Shown here: positions 54,675 through 62,820 of the stretch, one piece after another
How the letters are laid out: every line of letters starts with the position of its first letter
Numbering within the stretch: the first letter of the stretch is position 1
Assembly: GCF_013409305.1 (NCBI RefSeq)
Contig: NZ_JACBZJ010000001.1
Span: forward strand, 4,154,001-4,218,000
DNA: 64,000 bases
Direction: 5' to 3'
Source: Cellulomonas soli
Lineage (GTDB): Bacteria > Actinomycetota > Actinomycetes > Actinomycetales > Cellulomonadaceae
Notes under the pieces: generated by a model
What the model was told of the DNA's origin: nothing
What the model saw: only the letters and a program-made list of their open reading frames with translations
Databases searched by the model: none
Made by a program: the position numbers and the translations under genes

Positions 54675-56194
54675 GCGCCCTGTCCTCTCGTCCGCATCAG
54701 GAGTGCCTGGCCGACATGGCCCCGGCCCGGTGCCTCTCGCCCTTCGAGGTCGGCCAGCGTCCACGCGACGCGCAGCACCCTGTCCACCCCTCGCAGGCTG
54801 AGCGTGCCCCGGTCGATCGCGCGGTCGAGGTCCGACAGCAGCGCCCGACCGCCACCGAGCCGGTCCCTCAACCAGGCGCCCGGCACCTCTGCGTTCGTCC
54901 GCCACGGGGTGCCCGCCAGTCGGGCGGACTGCGCCGCGCGCGCCTCCTGCACACGTCGGGCGACGACGGCCGAGCTCTCGCCGGGCAGGTCGCCCGCTCG
55001 TGCCGGTGCGAGCTCGACCTGCAGGTCGACCCTGTCGAGCAGGGGCCCGGACAGCTTGCCGAAGTACCGGCGCCGCTGCTCGCTCCGGCACGTGCAGTCC
55101 AACCCCTTGCCCCACGCGTGCCCGCACGGGCACGGGTTGGCGGCGAGCACGAGCTGGAAGCGCGCCGGGTAGCGGGCCGTCCCGGCAGCACGGTGCAGCA
55201 CGAGCTCGCCGTGCTCGAGGGGTTGCCGCAGCGTCTGCAGCACCGCCGTCGTGAACTCGGGCGCCTCGTCGAGGAAGAGCACACCGCGGTGCGCCCGGGA
55301 CGCCGCGCCGGGTCGGGGCAGCCCGGACCCGCCGCCGACGATGCTGGCGGGCGTCGCGGTGTGGTGCGGGTCCTCGAACGGTGGTCGCCGCAGCAGCCCA
55401 CCGTGCGGGTCGAACGTGCCCGCGACCGAGTGCACGGCGGTGACCTCGACCGCCTCGCCCTCGTCCAGGTCGGGCAGCAGCCCCGGCAGACGGGCCGCGA
55501 GCATCGTCTTGCCGGCACCGGGCGGGCCGACCATGAGCAGGTGGTGGCCGCCCGCCGCCGCGACCTCGAGCGAACGACGCGCCGCGGCCTGCCCGACGAC
55601 GTCCGCCAGGTCGAGCCGCTCGGTCGCGGGCCGCGGCGCGGTGACCAGCTCGCCCGCCGCGCTCACCTCGGGCACCTCGACGTCGGCCCCGTACCAGGCG
55701 ACGACCTCCGCGAGGCTGCCCGCACCACGGACCTGCGCCCCGGGGACGAGCCGGGCCTCCGCGAGGTTCGCCGTCGGCACCACCACGCGGTCGTGCCCGG
55801 CCGCGACCGCGGCGGCGACCGCCGGCAGCACACCGCGGACGGGACGCAGCCTCCCGTCGAGCCCGAGCTCGCCCAGGTGCACCACCCCGGCGACCGCCTG
55901 CGCGGGCACCACATCGGCACCCGCGAGGGTGGCGACGGCGATCCCGAGGTCGAACACCGAGCCCGACTTCGGCAGCGTCGCCGGTGAGAGGTTCACCGTG
56001 ATCCGCCGGTTGGGCCAGGCCAGACCGGAGGATGTCACGGCGGCCCGTACCCGGTCACGGGACTCCGCCAACGAGGCGTCGGGCAGCCCGACGAGCGCGA
56101 AGGCCGGCAGGGACGGTGCCAGGTGCGCCTCGACCTCCACGACATGGCCCACCAGCCCGACGAGCGCCACAGCGAGCGTGCGCCCGAGGGCCAC
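54671..56194 (-). CDS. comM: ComM/YifB-family AAA+ protein (Mg-chelatase-like)
   Basis: 507 residues. An N-terminal Lon-like fold (FALVGLPDASLAESRDRVRAA, VNLSPATLPKSGSVFDL) is followed by a Mg-chelatase-type AAA+ domain: Walker A MVGPPGAGKTMLA, Walker B GVLFLDEAPEF, and a Cys-rich turn NPCPCGHAWGKGLDCTC. In Vibrio ComM is a branch-migration helicase for integrating transformed DNA. GTG 56194 abuts the yraN stop (TGAGTG). Confidence 0.95.
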   Translation of the reverse strand: MALGRTLAVALVGLVGHVVEVEAHLAPSLPAFALVGLPDASLAESRDRVRAAVTSSGLAWPNRRITVNLSPATLPKSGSVFDLGIAVATLAGADVVPAQAVAGVVHLGELGLDGRLRPVRGVLPAVAAAVAAGHDRVVVPTANLAEARLVPGAQVRGAGSLAEVVAWYGADVEVPEVSAAGELVTAPRPATERLDLADVVGQAAARRSLEVAAAGGHHLLMVGPPGAGKTMLAARLPGLLPDLDEGEAVEVTAVHSVAGTFDPHGGLLRRPPFEDPHHTATPASIVGGGSGLPRPGAASRAHRGVLFLDEAPEFTTAVLQTLRQPLEHGELVLHRAAGTARYPARFQLVLAANPCPCGHAWGKGLDCTCRSEQRRRYFGKLSGPLLDRVDLQVELAPARAGDLPGESSAVVARRVQEARAAQSARLAGTPWRTNAEVPGAWLRDRLGGGRALLSDLDRAIDRGTLSLRGVDRVLRVAWTLADLEGREAPGRGHVGQALLMRTRGQGA

Positions 56195-56551
56195 TCAGAC
56201 CACCCCGACAAGGTGCTCGACCTGGGCTGCACCGGCGCGAGGCAGGAGGATCGCGATGACGTCCACCCGCACCGAGGCCGGGTGGACGTCATGGGTCGCG
56301 AGCCACTGCGCGGCGAGCCGCCGCACCCGCGCCAGCTTGCGCGCCGTCACCGCCTCCGCAGGGTGCCCGTAGGCCGTCGACCTGCGGGTCTTGACCTCGA
56401 CCGCGACCAGCTCGTCGCCGTCCATCCCCACGAGGTCGAGCTCACCGTCGGTGCACCGCCAGTTGCGGTCGAGCACCTGCCAGCCCGCCTCGCGCACGTG
56501 CGCCGCGGCCACGTCTTCCCCGTACCTGCCGACCGCATCCTTCGCGCGCAC
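56195..56551 (-). CDS. YraN-family (UPF0102) putative nuclease
   Basis: 118 residues. The fold and motifs match the restriction-endonuclease-like UPF0102 family: GRYGEDVAAAHVREAGWQVL, DGELDLVGMDGDELVAVEVK (catalytic Asp, Glu-x-Lys). The function is unknown. GTG 56551 has GGAGGTGG upstream. It is conserved between DUF2469 and comM in actinobacteria. Confidence 0.92.
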   Translation of the reverse strand: MRAKDAVGRYGEDVAAAHVREAGWQVLDRNWRCTDGELDLVGMDGDELVAVEVKTRRSTAYGHPAEAVTARKLARVRRLAAQWLATHDVHPASVRVDVIAILLPRAGAAQVEHLVGVV

Positions 56552-56662
56552 CGGACCACCTCCTGGACGACCAGGGTGCCCGGGGAAGGGCGCCGTCGAT
56601 CGGCAGCAGGCCTGACCGCGGGAGGTCGGCGAGGCGACCTGGGGTTGTGGTCGGTTCGACCG

Positions 56663-56986
56663 TCAGCGGGCGAAGCCCGCACCGCCACCCAGGTCGAGCT
56701 CAGCCTTGGCGAGCTCCTCGACGTTGACGTCCTTGAACGTCACGACACGGACCGACTTCACGAACCGCGCCGAGCGGTACACGTCCCAGACCCAGGCGTC
56801 GGCGAGGCTCAGCTCGAAGTAGACCTCGCCCGCCGCCGAGCGGACCTGCAGGTCGACCTGGTTCGCCAGGTAGAACCGACGTTCGGTCTCCACGACGTAC
56901 GAGAAGAGCCCGACCACGTCGCGGTACTCACGGTAGAGCGCGAGCTCCATGTCGGTCTCGTAGTTCTCCAGGTCCTCCGCGCTCAC
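56663..56986 (-). CDS. DUF2469 family protein
   Basis: 107 residues. Nearly identical to the conserved actinobacterial family with core ENYETDMELALYREYRDVVG and VVETERRFYLANQVDLQVRS; matches Rv2901c in place and sequence. It is small and cytoplasmic, with unknown function. GTG 56986 is the usual start of the family; an ATG at 57004 with GGAG upstream would add six residues. Confidence 0.92.
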   Translation of the reverse strand: MSAEDLENYETDMELALYREYRDVVGLFSYVVETERRFYLANQVDLQVRSAAGEVYFELSLADAWVWDVYRSARFVKSVRVVTFKDVNVEELAKAELDLGGGAGFAR

Positions 56987-57058
56987 GGACCCATCATCCC
57001 CCATCAGGCTGCTCCGGCCGTGCGACGCACCCGCCGCACCTCCCGCAGGTCGATGGCG

Positions 57059-57799
57059 TCAGACCAGCGCCTCGACGTCGAGCACGCCCGGACCGCCGGC
57101 TCCGGCCGCCGCGCCGGGCGTGGGATCGGCCACCGTGTCACCCGTCGGCAGCCGCCACGAGCGCCGGTGCAGCACGCTCGGGCCGAGCGTGCGCAGCGCC
57201 GCCAGGTGGTCCGGCGAGGCGTAGCCCTTGTTGTCCTGCCACCGGTAGGCCGGGTGGTCCGCCGCGAGAGCGGTCATCAGCGCGTCCCGCTCGCACTTGG
57301 CCAGGACGCTTGCCGCCGCGACCGACGCGCACGTGCGGTCGGCCTTGACCCGCATGCGGACCCGCGGTCCAGGACGCGTGTCGCCGGTGCTGAACAGGTC
57401 GCCCTGCGCGGGCGGGGTCAGCCAGTCGTGCGAGCCGTCGAGCAGCACGGTGTCGATCGGACCGACGGCCGCCGTCGCGACCTCCAACGCACGGGTCCCG
57501 GCGAGCCGCAGGGCGGCGATGATGCCCAGCTCGTCGATCTCCTCCGCGCTCGCATGACCGACCGCGCGGGCCCGCCCCCACCGTCCGAGGGCCGGCAGGA
57601 GAGCGGTCCGGGCGGCCGGGCTCAGCAGCTTGGAGTCGGCGACACCGACGGGTGCCGATCGCGTGCCGGCGTCCACGACGACCACCCCGACGCTCACGGG
57701 GCCCGCCAGCGACCCGCGGCCGACCTCGTCCATCCCGGCGACCAACGACGCACCCTCCCGCAGCAGGGTCCGTTCGAGGCGCAGGTGCGGACCGGTCAT
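57059..57799 (-). CDS. rnhB: Ribonuclease HII
   Basis: 246 residues. Catalytic acids are in [16 protein letters not shown] (Asp, Glu) and VLLDGSHDW, with the YKGYAS-like [14 protein letters not shown]. It removes RNA from RNA/DNA hybrids and single ribonucleotides. ATG 57799 overlaps the lepB stop (ATGA). A Gly/Ala/Pro C-terminal tail follows the conserved part. Confidence 0.95.
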   Translation of the reverse strand: MTGPHLRLERTLLREGASLVAGMDEVGRGSLAGPVSVGVVVVDAGTRSAPVGVADSKLLSPAARTALLPALGRWGRARAVGHASAEEIDELGIIAALRLAGTRALEVATAAVGPIDTVLLDGSHDWLTPPAQGDLFSTGDTRPGPRVRMRVKADRTCASVAAASVLAKCERDALMTALAADHPAYRWQDNKGYASPDHLAALRTLGPSVLHRRSWRLPTGDTVADPTPGAAAGAGGPGVLDVEALV

Positions 57800-58686
57800 C
57801 CCGCGGCCGACGCCGCCGGGACGTCGGCGAAGACGTCGCTCGGGTTGTGCAGCACCGAGGCGCGCGCAAGCGGCCAGACGGTCACGAAGGCGACGCCGAC
57901 GACGTTGTCGATCGGCACGAAGCCACCACCCGGCTTGCCCGTGTTGAACCGGGAGTCGGCCGAGTGCTGACGGTTGTCCCCCATGACCCACAGGAACCCG
58001 TCGGGCACCACCTTGTCGAACGCGACCTCGCTCGGCACCGCGCCCTCGGCGAGGTAGTCCTCCTCGATGGCCACGCCGTTGACCGTGACCGGCGAACCCG
58101 GACCGGCGCAGGCCACGTGGTCGCCCGGCAGCCCGATGATCCGCTTGACCAGGTGCGACCCGGCGTCCTGGGGCAGCAGCCCGACCCAGGTCAGCGCGTC
58201 GTTGACGACCTCGCCCACCGCGCTGCGCTCCTCGGCGACCGACGGGTCGAGCCACCCACCCGGGTCCTTGAAGACGACGATGTCGCCGTGGCGCAGGTCG
58301 AACGGCCCCGGCGTGAGCTTGCTGACCAGGATCCGGTCGTTCTCGACGAGCGTGTCGTGCATCGAGGAGCTCGGGATGAAGAACGCCTGCACGAGGAACG
58401 TCTTGACCAGCAGCGAGAGCACGAGCGCGCTGCCGAGGATGATGACCGTCTCGCGGGCCCAGGCCAGCCCTGCGCTCGGACGGCGGCGCACGGCGTGGCG
58501 GTGCTCGCTCGAATGCGTCCGTGGGCTTCCGGACGGTCCTTCGGGGTGGCTCGTCCCGGGGTCGCGCGGCGGGTCGGCCGCCACGGGGACGGGGACGGCG
58601 GTGGCCGAGCGATCACTCCCCTGCGCCGAGGTCGGCTCCCACGGTCGTCGCGGGAGGTCGTCGATCTCGTCCGTGCGGTCGTCCAC
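57796..58686 (-). CDS. lepB: Signal peptidase I
   Basis: 296 residues. A long, Pro/Arg-rich cytoplasmic N-terminus (about 75 residues) precedes one membrane helix ([19 protein letters not shown]). The catalytic Ser is in [11 protein letters not shown] and the Lys in [12 protein letters not shown]; later [11 protein letters not shown]. It removes signal peptides from exported proteins on the outer face of the membrane. The start is GTG 58686. Its stop overlaps rnhB. Confidence 0.95.
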   Translation of the reverse strand: MDDRTDEIDDLPRRPWEPTSAQGSDRSATAVPVPVAADPPRDPGTSHPEGPSGSPRTHSSEHRHAVRRRPSAGLAWARETVIILGSALVLSLLVKTFLVQAFFIPSSSMHDTLVENDRILVSKLTPGPFDLRHGDIVVFKDPGGWLDPSVAEERSAVGEVVNDALTWVGLLPQDAGSHLVKRIIGLPGDHVACAGPGSPVTVNGVAIEEDYLAEGAVPSEVAFDKVVPDGFLWVMGDNRQHSADSRFNTGKPGGGFVPIDNVVGVAFVTVWPLARASVLHNPSDVFADVPAASAAG

Positions 58687-58781
58687 CGGGACACTCTCGC
58701 ACGCCGCGGAGCCCGACGGGGACCGGGCCGCGTGCCGGGACCCCGCCCGGACGGCGACGACGGCCCGGGACCGGTACGCCG

Positions 58782-58814
58782 ACGGGCGGCCGCCGTGATC
58801 CGGTGACCGCCCGT
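58782..58814 (-). terminator. Terminator after rplS
   Basis: ACGGGCGG and CCGCCCGT form a perfect 8-base stem around 17 bases, 21 bases after the rplS stop. The next gene on the strand, lepB, starts 95 bases further on. Confidence 0.5.
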
Positions 58815-58835
58815 GGGACGAGGTGCTGCGAGGAC

Positions 58836-59201
58836 TCAGGCCTTCTTGGCCGGGATCGCGTCGCGCTTCTCCTTGATCTTCGCCTTCTTGCCGCGCAGGT
58901 TGCGCAGGTAGTACAGCTTCGCGCGGCGGACGTCACCGCGGGTGACGACCTCGATCGACTCCAGCGTCGGGGAGTGCACCGGGAAGGTGCGCTCGACGCC
59001 GACCTGGAAGCTGATCTTGCGGACGGTGAAGGTCTCACGCACGCCATCACCCTGGCGGGCGATGACGACACCCTGGAACGCCTGGACACGGGAGCGGTTG
59101 CCCTCGACGACCTTGACGTTGACCTTGACGGTGTCTCCGGCGCGGAAGTCCGGGACGTCGGTACGCAGCGATGCTGCGTCGACGGTGTCGAGCACGTGCA
59201 T
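58836..59201 (-). CDS. rplS: 50S ribosomal protein L19
   Basis: 121 residues. L19 motifs are [30 protein letters not shown] and [14 protein letters not shown], then the basic end [17 protein letters not shown]. It lies at the subunit interface. ATG 59201 has GAGGAAG upstream. The 232 bases between trmD and rplS hold a structured leader described separately. Confidence 0.97.
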   Translation of the reverse strand: MHVLDTVDAASLRTDVPDFRAGDTVKVNVKVVEGNRSRVQAFQGVVIARQGDGVRETFTVRKISFQVGVERTFPVHSPTLESIEVVTRGDVRRAKLYYLRNLRGKKAKIKEKRDAIPAKKA

Positions 59202-59218
59202 GATGTGTCGCTTCCTCG

Positions 59219-59370
59219 CTCTGCCACAGGTCAGCAGCGTCGTCTGGGCGCCGTGGGCGCCGCGTCGGCTCATGGTCCGGTGCGTCGGGAGGTGATCCCG
59301 GTGGTCGTTCGCCGTCTCCCCTGTGGCAGAGACGCGACCTGCGCGCACCGACCGACCAGTCTGCCACAGG
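59219..59370 (-). promoter_or_regulatory. Structured rplS leader with alternative pairing segments
   Basis: On the minus-strand transcript, segment A (59360-59370) CCTGTGGCAGA, segment B (59320-59331) CTCTGCCACAGG and segment C (59219-59230) CCTGTGGCAGAG occur in that order. B can pair perfectly with A (11 base pairs) or with C (12 base pairs), but not both. C abuts the GAGGAAG ribosome binding site (59211-59217). This is the pattern of a switch controlling L19 translation. L19 leaders with autogenous control are known in other phyla; whether this is such a case is untested. Confidence 0.6.
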
Positions 59371-59433
59371 GCGTCCCGAGGCCGGTAATCGAGAGGACGC
59401 GCCCGCCTCGCCGGAGAGCCGGTGCCTGCGCCG

Positions 59434-60204
59434 TCAGTCCTGGCGCAGCGCGCCGTCCGCCGGTCGCCACCCGGACTCGGCGAGGACCCGGAGGTCCTGG
59501 GCGTCCAGGTCGGCGGGGTCGAGCGCGGCGACCAGGTCCGGTCGGCGCTGCGCCGTGCGGACCAGGGCCGTGTCACGCCGCCAGCGGGCGATCCGGGCGT
59601 GGTGCCCGGACAGCAGCACGTCGGGCACCTCGAGCCCGTCCCAGACCGGCGGCTTGGTGTACACCGGGTACTCCAGCAGCCCGGCCGCCCCGTGCGACTC
59701 CTCCACGAGCGAGGCGGGGTTGCCCACCACCCCGGGCAGCAGCCGTGCGACCGCCTCGACCACGACGAGCGCGGCGACCTCCCCGCCGTTGAGCACGTAG
59801 TCGCCGATCGACAGCTCGGTCACCTGCCCGTGCGAGCGGTAGTGCTCGGCGACCCGGGCGTCGATGCCCTCGTACCGGCCGCACGCGAGCACCAGGTGCT
59901 GCTCCTGCGCGAGCCGCTCGGCGTGCCGCTGCGTGAACGGCTCACCCGAGGGGGTCGGGACGATGAGGTGCGCGCCCTCCTCGAGGACGTCGTCGAGCGC
60001 CCGCCCCCACACGTCGGGTCGCATGACCATGCCGGCGCCCCCGCCGAACGGGGTGTCGTCGACGGTGCGGTGCCGGTCCGTGGTCCAGTCGCGCAGGTCG
60101 TGCACCCGCAGGTCGAGCAGCCCGGTCTGCCGGGCCTTGCCGACGAGCGAGAGGTCGAGCGGGGCGAGGTAGTCCGGGAAGATCGAGACGACGTCGATGC
60201 GCAT
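59434..60204 (-). CDS. trmD: tRNA (guanine(37)-N(1))-methyltransferase
   Basis: 256 residues. The SPOUT trefoil knot is in [13 protein letters not shown] and [14 protein letters not shown]; other parts are [16 protein letters not shown] and [12 protein letters not shown]. It methylates G37 of tRNAs reading CNN to avoid frameshifting. ATG 60204 lies one base after the rimM stop. It is followed by the rplS leader. Confidence 0.97.
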   Translation of the reverse strand: MRIDVVSIFPDYLAPLDLSLVGKARQTGLLDLRVHDLRDWTTDRHRTVDDTPFGGGAGMVMRPDVWGRALDDVLEEGAHLIVPTPSGEPFTQRHAERLAQEQHLVLACGRYEGIDARVAEHYRSHGQVTELSIGDYVLNGGEVAALVVVEAVARLLPGVVGNPASLVEESHGAAGLLEYPVYTKPPVWDGLEVPDVLLSGHHARIARWRRDTALVRTAQRRPDLVAALDPADLDAQDLRVLAESGWRPADGALRQD

Positions 60205-60205
60205 G

Positions 60206-60760
60206 TCAGGCCGGCTCGTCCGAGCCACGGGTCTCGTCGGAGACGACCAGGTTCGCGGCATCCGAGGCGAGCAGCCCGCCGGGCGGGTCGAGCACCACCC
60301 GTCCGCCAGCGACGTCGACGACGGGCACGATCGCCCGGACGAACGGGACGAGGGTGCGGGCACCCTCGCTCTCGCGCAGCACGAGCATGTCGTGCGCGGG
60401 CAGGTGCTCCAGGCCGACGATCTCGCCCAGCACCCGACCGTCGACGTGCTCGGCCCGCAGGCCCGCGAGCTCGTGCGGGTACCAGGCGTCGTCCTCGTCC
60501 GACTCGGCCGCCTCGACCACGAGGTCGACGCCCCGCAGGGCCTCGGCGCCCGTGCGGTCGTGCACCTGCGCGAACGTCACGTACCAGCGGTCCTGCTGCA
60601 CCCGGGTGCGCTCGACGGTGAGCGGCCCGGCGGTCGGCGGATCCGTCCGCAGCTGCGCCCCCTCGGCGAACCGCTCGTGGGGGGTGTCGGTGCGCAGGTC
60701 GAGGGCGACCTCGCCGTGCAGGCCATGGGCACGGCCGATCCGGGCGACGGTCAGCTGCAT
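60206..60760 (-). CDS. rimM: 16S rRNA processing protein RimM
   Basis: 184 residues. N-terminal RimM domain ([39 protein letters not shown]) and a PRC-barrel-like C-terminus ([18 protein letters not shown]). It helps mature the 30S head. ATG 60760 has GGAGGA upstream. A strong hairpin separates it from the upstream KH gene, so it may have its own promoter as well as read-through. Confidence 0.95.
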   Translation of the reverse strand: MQLTVARIGRAHGLHGEVALDLRTDTPHERFAEGAQLRTDPPTAGPLTVERTRVQQDRWYVTFAQVHDRTGAEALRGVDLVVEAAESDEDDAWYPHELAGLRAEHVDGRVLGEIVGLEHLPAHDMLVLRESEGARTLVPFVRAIVPVVDVAGGRVVLDPPGGLLASDAANLVVSDETRGSDEPA

Positions 60761-60841
60761 GGGGTCCTCCGGTGGATCCGGGTCGTGGGGCGCGCACCGT
60801 GACGACGGCCGATCTGACCGTGTCGGGCTCGCACTGTCATG

Positions 60842-60880
60842 GCGAAGGCCCGGTCCCCAGGGTAGGGGCCGGGCCTTCGC
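60842..60880 (-). terminator. Strong hairpin between KH gene and rimM
   Basis: GCGAAGGCCCGG and CCGGGCCTTCGC form a perfect 12-base stem, extended inside by CCCC/GGGG with one bulged T. It lies 10 bases after the KH-gene stop. There is no T-tract. Confidence 0.7.
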
Positions 60881-60890
60881 GAGTCCTGCG

Positions 60891-61130
60891 TCAGCGGCGG
60901 TCGACGTCCACGACGTCGACCCGGACGGAGCCGTCCTGCGCGAGCGCACCGACGACGGTGCGCAGTGCGCGTGCGGTCCGCCCGCCGCGACCGATCACCC
61001 GGCCGAGGTCGTCGGGGTGCACGCGCACCTCGAGGAGCTCGCCACGGCGCAGCGTCGACGTCTTCACGCGGACGTCGTCCGGGTGGTCGACGATGCCGCG
61101 CACCAGGTGCTCGAGCGCGTCGGCGAGCAT
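60891..61130 (-). CDS. KH-domain RNA-binding protein (KhpA-like)
   Basis: 79 residues. One KH domain with the GxxG loop in GRVIGRGGRTARALR; nearly the whole protein is that domain, as in KhpA. It is conserved between rpsP and rimM in actinobacteria (Rv2908c). The ATG overlaps the rpsP stop (TGATG), giving coupled translation. It probably binds RNA, maybe with a KhpB partner; targets are unknown. Confidence 0.93.
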   Translation of the reverse strand: MLADALEHLVRGIVDHPDDVRVKTSTLRRGELLEVRVHPDDLGRVIGRGGRTARALRTVVGALAQDGSVRVDVVDVDRR

Positions 61131-61546
61131 CAGGCCTGCTCGTCCTCGGCCGGAGCCTCGACGGCCGCAGCGGCCTTCTTCTCGGACGCCTTCGCCTTGG
61201 CCTTCTCGGCGTCGGCGGCGACGGCCTCGACGGCAGCCTTGGCGTCGACCTTGGCGGCCTTCGTGCGCAGCGTGCCCTCGGCGCCCGGCAGGCCCTTGAA
61301 CTTCTGCCAGTCGCCCGTGATCTTCAGGAGCGCGAGGACCTGCTCGGTCGGCTGCGCGCCGACGCCGAGCCAGTACTGCGCACGGTCCGAGGTGACCTCG
61401 ATGAACGAGGGCTCCTCGGTGGGGTGGTACTTGCCGATCTCCTCGATCACGCGACCGTCACGCTTGGTGCGCGAGTCGGCGACGACGATGCGGTAGTACG
61501 GCGCGCGGATCTTGCCCAGGCGCTTGAGGCGGATCTTGGTGGCCAC
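61130..61546 (-). CDS. rpsP: 30S ribosomal protein S16 with Ala/Lys-rich tail
   Basis: 138 residues. Core S16: [37 protein letters not shown] and [18 protein letters not shown]. The last about 50 residues are an Ala/Lys/Glu tail as in other actinobacteria. GTG 61546 has GGAGAAG upstream. It begins the rpsP-KH-rimM-trmD-rplS group. Confidence 0.97.
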   Translation of the reverse strand: MATKIRLKRLGKIRAPYYRIVVADSRTKRDGRVIEEIGKYHPTEEPSFIEVTSDRAQYWLGVGAQPTEQVLALLKITGDWQKFKGLPGAEGTLRTKAAKVDAKAAVEAVAADAEKAKAKASEKKAAAAVEAPAEDEQA

Positions 61547-61676
61547 GGTGTGGTCTTCTCCTGATGTCTGCTGGGGTTGGTCTCGCCGTGCGGCTCCGTG
61601 GGGTGGGCGCAGCGGTTCGACCGGGGACACGGCACCGCGCAGGTAGAGGGGCTGCTCGGGCCGGGTACAGCCGACC

Positions 61677-61706
61677 ATTGTGCCAGACGCGCGGGGCCGC
61701 CCCCAA
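61677..61706 (-). promoter_or_regulatory. Probable rpsP promoter
   Basis: On the minus strand TTGGGG (61701-61706), 18 bases, then CACAAT (61677-61682), giving a leader of about 125 bases before rpsP. This is the best promoter match in the 168-base gap upstream of rpsP. Confidence 0.5.
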
Positions 61707-61714
61707 CACGAGCG

Positions 61715-62815
61715 TCAGCGCACGCGCGTGCCCCGCAGCACCACCGCGCGCGGGGAGGCGAGCGCGCCGATCTCGAGCCGCGGATCGGCGTCGTACACCA
61801 CGAGGTCGGCGCTCGCGCCCTCGGTCAGCGAGGGCACGCCCAACCACGCCCGGGTACGCCAGGAGGCGGCGGCGACCACCTCCGAGGCGGGGATCCCGGC
61901 ACGGACCAGCTCGGCCGCCTCGTCGGCGATCCGCCCGTGCGCGATCGTGCCGCCGGCGTCGGTGCCGACCAGCACCGGGACGCCCGCGTCGTGCAGGTCA
62001 CGCGCCAGGTCGTAGCGGTGCTCGTGCAGCGTTCGCATGCGCGCGGCGAACCTCGGGTACCGGCGCTCCCCCTGGGCGGCGATCGCCTCGAACTGGGCGA
62101 CCTGGAGCAGCGTCGCCGTCACCGGGATGCCTGCCGCAGCGATCCGGTCGACCTGGTCGGGCGTGGCACCGCAGGCGTGCTCGAGGCAGTCGACCCCGGC
62201 GTCGAGCAGGTCGTCGAGCGACTCGGTGGCGAAGGTGTGCGCGGTGACCCGGGCACCGGCGGCGTGCGCGGCAGCGACCGCACGCGTGAGCACGTCCGCG
62301 GGCCACAGCGGTCGCAGGTCGCCGTCGGCACCGAGGTCACGGTCGATCCAGTCCGCGACGAGCTTGACCCATCCGTCCCCGCGCGCGGCCTCCTCGGCGA
62401 CGGCCCCGGGCAGCTCGGCGACGTCGGCGAGCTCACGGCCGTAGTGCTGCAGGTAGCGCTTCGGGCGTGCCAGGTGGTGACCGGCGCGCAGCAACCGCGG
62501 GAGCTCGTCGGCCTCGTGCACCCAGGCGGTGTCGGCCGGCGAGCCGGCGTCCCGCACGAGCAGCACGCCGGAGTCACGGTCGGCGACCGCCTGCGCGTGC
62601 GCGGTCGAGCGGTCGACCGCACCGTCGGCGGCCAGACCGATGTGGCAGTGCACGTCGACGAGCCCCGGCAGCACCCAGCCCTCGAACGTCGCGTGCACAG
62701 GTGCGGACGGTCGGCTGAAGGTCAGTCGACCCCCGACGACCCACGCCTCACCGACCTCGTGCTCGTCGCCGAGCACGATCGTCCCGCGCAGGTGCAGCAC
62801 GTGCCGCCCCGTCAC
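61715..62815 (-). CDS. Amidohydrolase-family metal-dependent hydrolase
   Basis: 366 residues. The metal-binding start is VLPGLVDVHCHIGL and the late Asp is in VGTDAGGTIAHG, with ARVTAHTFAT and a possible carbamylated Lys in GWVKLVADW. It is an imidazolonepropionase/adenosine-deaminase-like amidohydrolase (PF01979) of unknown substrate. It starts five bases after ffh and on the same strand, and is followed by the rpsP promoter. The start is GTG 62815. Confidence 0.87.
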   Translation of the reverse strand: MTGRHVLHLRGTIVLGDEHEVGEAWVVGGRLTFSRPSAPVHATFEGWVLPGLVDVHCHIGLAADGAVDRSTAHAQAVADRDSGVLLVRDAGSPADTAWVHEADELPRLLRAGHHLARPKRYLQHYGRELADVAELPGAVAEEAARGDGWVKLVADWIDRDLGADGDLRPLWPADVLTRAVAAAHAAGARVTAHTFATESLDDLLDAGVDCLEHACGATPDQVDRIAAAGIPVTATLLQVAQFEAIAAQGERRYPRFAARMRTLHEHRYDLARDLHDAGVPVLVGTDAGGTIAHGRIADEAAELVRAGIPASEVVAAASWRTRAWLGVPSLTEGASADLVVYDADPRLEIGALASPRAVVLRGTRVR

Positions 62816-62820
62816 GACGC

